NCBI GenBank assembly: GCA_003254925.1
Contig: QANZ01051370.1
Location: 1-64,000 of the forward strand
Direction: 5' to 3'
Source: Chamaecrista fasciculata
Taxonomy: Eukaryota; Streptophyta; Magnoliopsida; Fabales; Fabaceae
Length of the DNA: 64,000 nucleotides
Shown here: one piece after another, positions 59,609-64,000 of the stretch
Position numbering within the stretch: position 1 is the stretch's first letter
Layout of the letters: each line of letters opens with the position of its first letter
Notes under the pieces: model-generated
Database searches by the model: none
What the model was told of the DNA's origin: nothing
What the model saw: the letters and a program-made list of their open reading frames with translations, nothing else
Made by a program: the position numbers and the translations under genes

Positions 59609-60360
59609 TAAAGTATATAGAGAGAAACAAAAAATGGTGGGTGATGATTTTTTTCGTCAAAAGCAATAGATTTTTTTTTTGTGAGGAAACGGGCTAAAAA
59701 AAAAAAGAGGAATTTAAATTATCTTTCACGATTTATTTGTATAGTATTTTAAATAAAAGAAAAATATTTAGGATCTACTGACAATTTATCACATTCACAA
59801 TTTAATTTTTATTACTTTAACATATAATAAAAAAAATAATAATTTGAATTTTTGCTGCCTTGTGGTTTCTTTCAAATTTCAATTGGTTATCATTATACTA
59901 TGTTTAAAATTTAAATTTAAAATAATTGCTATTGAGGGGCTCTACTGACATAATAAAAACTAAAAAAATACAACAATGATTCATTACTACTTCTTTTCGA
60001 GAAGAATCAAACTAAACAACATTTATCAATAAGTATTTGGTATAGTGGTTGAAAAAAATTCATATTCAATCTCTAGAATTGACATTGTTGGGAGGTTCAA
60101 CTGTTTTGTCTCTGAGGTCCGAATGAGATTAATCTTCTTAGACCGTTACACGAATAGGCGTGGAAAACCATAGTTTAACAAAAAAAAAAAACTAAACAGC
60201 ATTTACTATGTTGATTTATCTAAATCAGCAAACATAATTTTCCAGAATGTCACAAATACAAGTAGTCACATATAGTAATATGAGGCGAAACTGTGTGTAG
60301 TAAAAGCTCAAAACCCCCATCGATGGAAGGTAAATAAATAATGGTCATGACTTTTGTACA

Positions 60361-60554
60361 AAAGAACACAATGTTCGTAATTTCGTATGTATAAACAAGA
60401 AAGAAAAGGAAAATATACATACAACTTGCACAAAGTGAATTTCACTTCTTGTTGCAAATAAACAAAGCCAAAACTGTGATTGCAAACCCTGCTATATACT
60501 GAAAAAGAAAACTTCAAGTCCATCAGACTTTTTTAACATTCTTGGACTTATAAA
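60361..60554. repeat. 194-bp direct repeat, copy A (kinase 3' end)
   Basis: Closely matches 62681-62874. On the minus strand it contains the last codons and 3' flank of the DYRK-type kinase, detached from the rest of that gene and located after the F-box pseudogene. Confidence 0.92.
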
Positions 60555-60603
60555 ATAATTATAAAACATAAAAGATTAAGAATATTAGCTAAAAAAAATT
60601 TTA

Positions 60604-61797
60604 TTAGATTAACCAAATAGGATTAGGCCAAATCGGACTAAATTCAAAAATCAATCGATGAATAGTTGCATCTTCTAAATAGAAGACATCATTATCATGA
60701 CCTCCCCAAGTCAGTTTCCTAGTATCTTGAAAGTCTATTACATCATCTGAATAATAAATACGATTTACTCTATTTTTTGAGAGTGCATGAGGTAGTATAC
60801 ATGACGAAGAATTGAACCCAATTACTATCACATAACCATCCAAACTTTTCACTTCTAACCATCTATCTCGTGATTTGTCCAATTTATATAAGTAGAAAGC
60901 AGTCGTATAATAGTTCAAACGACGTTCAAATAATTTACGTGAACCGTCAACTTTTCGAGTTACCAGAAGCAAACTCCCATCGTTACTTTCAACTAAATAT
61001 TTTCTATAGGCTGCAAAGTAATAATCATCACAAGATGGTTTCCTGGTCATCAATAGTAATTCTACTTTTGATGTTTTAATCTCAGATTCATAAATCGAGC
61101 AATAGGTGTCGACAGCATAAATTTTTCCTTTGTAAAAGATGGCATATATACGGTCTCTCCCAATCCAAAACTTCTCCTATTTTTGTCCACACTTTATCAC
61201 CATGTCTACAATAACATAAATTATTACGATATGAATATAAAAGTAGGATTATGAAATCTTGTTTATCACCATCATCAGGTGAGGATGATAAAATAATTTT
61301 ATTAATATATACATTATGCATATCCAACTTATTAGCATTATATGTATCGAGGTTGCCCTGAAAATCATAAATTGATATCGTGTACTCTTCATCATGTACT
61401 CTTTTTGGTTGGTAATCAATTATGCCGTGAAGAGTTGATATTGGTGGAAGTTGAATTCGAGCCTTTGTAATTGGATTAATCATTTGAATTGTGTCATCTG
61501 ATCCAGCCATAATTAGCCATCCAAAACAAGAACCATGAATTGTTGTATCTTTTGTCACTGATAATGATAAATGACAAATTACCTTTTTTTCTTCAGGATG
61601 ATAAAGTGGGCGTGAAATATCACTTTTGTTATCAGAAGGTAACAAAAGTAATGGAAGTTTGTCTTTAGGAAATTTTGGAAGTTGTAAATACCAACTTTTA
61701 ATGCTGAACGAAATCTGAAATAATCGCCAGAAGAATCAATATATTGAACAATTCTTTCTAATAAATCTCCATTAATCTCTGACCATCGACTCCATAT
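60604..61797 (-). pseudogene. F-box / DUF295 protein, frameshifted
   Basis: Read on the minus strand, the segment opens with an F-box-like start (WSEINGDLLERIVQYID, then FRFRS) preceded by a splice-acceptor-like AG. A typical DUF295/kelch-like plant F-box body follows (HGSCFGWLIM, INPITKARIQLPP, later YLVESNDGSLLLV and RLNYYTTAFYLYKLD), ending at TAA. The pieces lie in different frames. One shift falls at about 61694-61702 (a run of four A before SWYLQLPKFPKDKLP) and another at about 61151-61166, just before RDRIYAIFYKGKIYAVDTY. No upstream exon with a start codon was found. F-box proteins of this group are substrate receptors of SCF ubiquitin ligases, and the family is large and pseudogene-rich. 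Both shifts could be sequencing errors, but two in one gene plus the missing start favour a pseudogene. Described as found; not repaired. Confidence 0.8.
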
Positions 61798-62680
61798 CTG
61801 TCAAAAAAAAAATTTAAAAAAAAATTCTAACTACTTGATTCACAAATATATTCAACTGAAGTTTTAACCTCTCTTAAAGACATAATTGTACATATACTAG
61901 GTAGTAGGTATTCATATATATAACACATTTTATTTGTTAATCAGATCGACAACACTTTTCCATTGAGCATATCACTATTTTTTTGTTATGATACATTTTT
62001 TATGATAAGTAAACACCATATGTAAATATAAATTATAACAATATAATTATGTACCTGATAATTGCTCTGAAAATTCTATAATTACTTGCCTAGGCCAAAT
62101 TAATGGAAGAACTTGGTGTTCTCCTATTCACAACAGTGCATCCAATTCTAAACAAACTTGTAAGTTAACAAGTGAGATGGGAAACATAATTTTTTTTTTT
62201 ATCTCCTCAGCCTTCTATTTATAGTCTTATACTCCTTGCAAATTGTGATTGCAGTTTTATTGTGATTGCGGATATTGTGGGAGTTACGATGCCAGTAGTT
62301 GCAGATATTGTGAGAGTTACGATGCAAGTTGTGATTGTGAATTTTATAAAAATTGCACAAAATGTTAAATATTAAAAGTTAAATATATTATGATATATAA
62401 AACAAAAAAAAATATATAGAAATCCATTTTTATTCCTTAAAAATTCATCACTATATAATTAAATGATGCAAACTTAATTTACAATACCATCAATGTTATC
62501 AAAATGCATTGTGATGGACTAGTATTACCTTTTTTTATTTTTATTATATATTAGTGTAAATTTGATGGTTAATTTATATATATATATATATATATAAATA
62601 TTATTTAAACAATCAAATCAAAGAATCTAAAAATATTATAAAATTATCTATATCTTTAGTATGAGTTGCATCATGCTAAG
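61798..62680. other. Region between F-box pseudogene and kinase
   Basis: AT-rich. Contains a 33-bp-period duplication (GATATTGTGGGAGTTACGAT type) at 62271-62330 and (TA)n at about 62571-62597. A possible donor-like GTACAT near 62055 (minus strand) could end an F-box leader exon, but no start codon was found. Confidence 0.4.
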
Positions 62681-62874
62681 AAAGAACACAACGTTCGTAT
62701 GTATAAAGAAGAAAGAAAAGGAAAATATACATACAACTTAGCTTGCAGAAAGTGAATTTAATTACTTCTTGTTGCAAATAAACAAAGCCAAAACTGTGAT
62801 TGCAAACTCTGCTATATACTGAAATAGAAAACTTCAAGTCCATCAGAATTTTTTAATATTCTTGGATTTATAAA
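62681..62874. repeat. 194-bp direct repeat, copy B (in kinase gene)
   Basis: The in-place copy: covers the end of the kinase coding sequence (stop at 62843) and its 3' flank. Confidence 0.92.
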
Positions 62875-64000
62875 CATAGGAAAGCCATGGATGCTGTAGT
62901 GCCTGTGTTGCAGTAGGCCGTGTTTGGGGATTTATGCCAAGCAAGTATCTAACAAAGTCGATAAACATAGTATCTGTAACCTGCATGTGCTGCTCCAATG
63001 ATAACTCCTCTGGAATTATGTACTCCACTTGATTTGTTTCCTGTTCACAATACTATAAATGAATGAGCTAATTAAGTAACATAATAAAAAATGTACTCTA
63101 AAATTAACAAAACTTCAGCAATAATCCTGAGAAATTCTCACACTGGTTGGCCTGAGAATAAGGTCTATAATATAAGTCGAAAGAGAAACAAACAAACCTC
63201 ACTGACATAATAAATATCATATTCTTTGGTGAAATATTTTTGTGTTTCCTGACCCCTTACTAACATCTCAAGATCAATAGGACCGAGCATTCCAATCATG
63301 CGTGCAAGAATGAACACAACTGCATCATTTGGAAAAAGTACCTAGAAAAAAAACATAATCTCAAAATGTCATGCTTATATATGTTAGGGATGGAGGAATT
63401 TGAGTTTCATTAATTTTCATACGAAAGGAAAAAAAAAATTACAACATACTTCACCAGAGCATAGCTCAGCTAAGATGCAGCCAAGGGACCATATGTCAAT
63501 TTTTTCATCATATTGGAGGCCTAACATCACCTCGGGAGCCCTATAAGATCGAGATTGTACATATAGGCACAAATTGTCTGTTTGAAAGCAACTGCTTCCG
63601 AGATCAATAACCTTTACCTCACATCTTCTGTAACTTTTTATAAGAATATTTTCTGGCTTCAGGTCACAGTGAATAATGCCCAAGCTATGTAAGTATTGCA
63701 ATGCCTCCAAACACTGACGAGTAATCATCTGCCAAGATGTGTGATACCTTAATACAATATTAAAACCCAATTATCATGTTTTAAAAAAAAATCTCTGTTT
63801 TTTAATTACAAGACAAAACTTTTGCTTCTCTTTAAATTACTGATTAACTATCTATAAATAGATTTTCTGTGCAAGTAATTAAACAGGAAAGAAGTAATCA
63901 TGTAATACGTGTATATACAGAAGTTAGTGGTTGTTTTGAACTAACCTGCAACCTGCTCAATGTAAAATAAGTTTCACCACCAGATTCTTGATTGAATTTC
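62843..64000 (-). CDS. Plant DYRK-type dual-specificity kinase, 3' part
   Basis: C-terminal part of a protein kinase of the plant DYRK (DYRKP) group; the N-lobe lies beyond the right edge. Exons on the minus strand: 63946 to beyond 64000, 63450-63728, 63198-63341, 62843-63040. The translation runs [27 protein letters not shown], then the catalytic [11 protein letters not shown], the metal-binding motif as DLG instead of DFG (VIDLGSSCF), and the activation loop [12 protein letters not shown] with the Y-x-S-R-S-Y arrangement of DYRKs. Next come [32 protein letters not shown], and the terminal [13 protein letters not shown]. All exon junctions are GT-AG and in frame. In DYRKs the loop tyrosine is autophosphorylated during folding. 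Arabidopsis DYRKP-3 (At2g40120, from memory) is a likely relative and lies near ELF4. Its last codons and 3' flank are duplicated at 60361-60554. Confidence 0.93.

Overview
The window is nuclear DNA from a flowering plant, almost certainly a core eudicot. Genes are split by GT-AG introns, intergenic DNA is strongly AT-rich, and every recognisable protein belongs to a plant family (ELF4, GDSL/CPRD49 esterase, plant PI-PLC, CRINKLY4-related receptor kinase, plant DYRK). It holds nine protein-coding genes, one of them cut by the right edge, and one F-box pseudogene. Undetermined bases (20998, 21289, 26962-26964, 27920, 53511) lie in or beside homopolymers or AT repeats and mark weak spots in the assembly. 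I cannot name the species.

Layout. 3.2-8.7 kb: ABC1/ADCK1-like atypical kinase (+, 12 exons). 12.0-16.5 kb: CPRD49-type GDSL esterase (+, 6 exons). 19.0-19.5 kb: intronless circadian-clock gene ELF4 (+). 20.5-21.3 kb: GC-rich LTR remnant. 21.7-24.0 kb: secretory-pathway cyclophilin (-, 7 exons). 28.7-47.1 kb: three tandem phosphoinositide-specific phospholipase C genes (+, 8-9 exons each, the same intron positions and phases). 50.0-52.4 kb: intronless CRINKLY4-related receptor kinase (-). 60.6-61.8 kb: F-box/DUF295 pseudogene (-). 62.8-64.0 kb: 3' half of a plant DYRK-type kinase (-).

Gene order looks ancestral. From memory, Arabidopsis carries ELF4 (At2g40080), the ABC1 kinase (At2g40090) and DYRKP-3 (At2g40120) close together. 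It also carries a cyclophilin (At3g55920), PLC7 (At3g55940) and CCR3 (At3g55950) close together, and a second cyclophilin/PLC cluster at At5g58670-58710. This window joins both gene sets. The genes do not form one pathway. The PLC trio is a lipid/Ca2+ signalling cluster, ELF4 is a clock component, and the rest are housekeeping or signalling proteins.

The intergenic DNA is rich in small non-autonomous transposons. Three Mutator-type MITEs have 9-bp target duplications and two hAT-type MITEs have 8-bp target duplications. Other inverted-repeat elements, an Au-type SINE and a truncated LINE tail are also present. The least expected pattern is a set of ten insertions of about 10-27 bp (poly-T or poly-A plus a few bases), each flanked by an 11-18 bp direct repeat. 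Most read, on one strand, as a few bases ending in C followed by poly-A. They look like extremely 5'-truncated LINE 3' ends.
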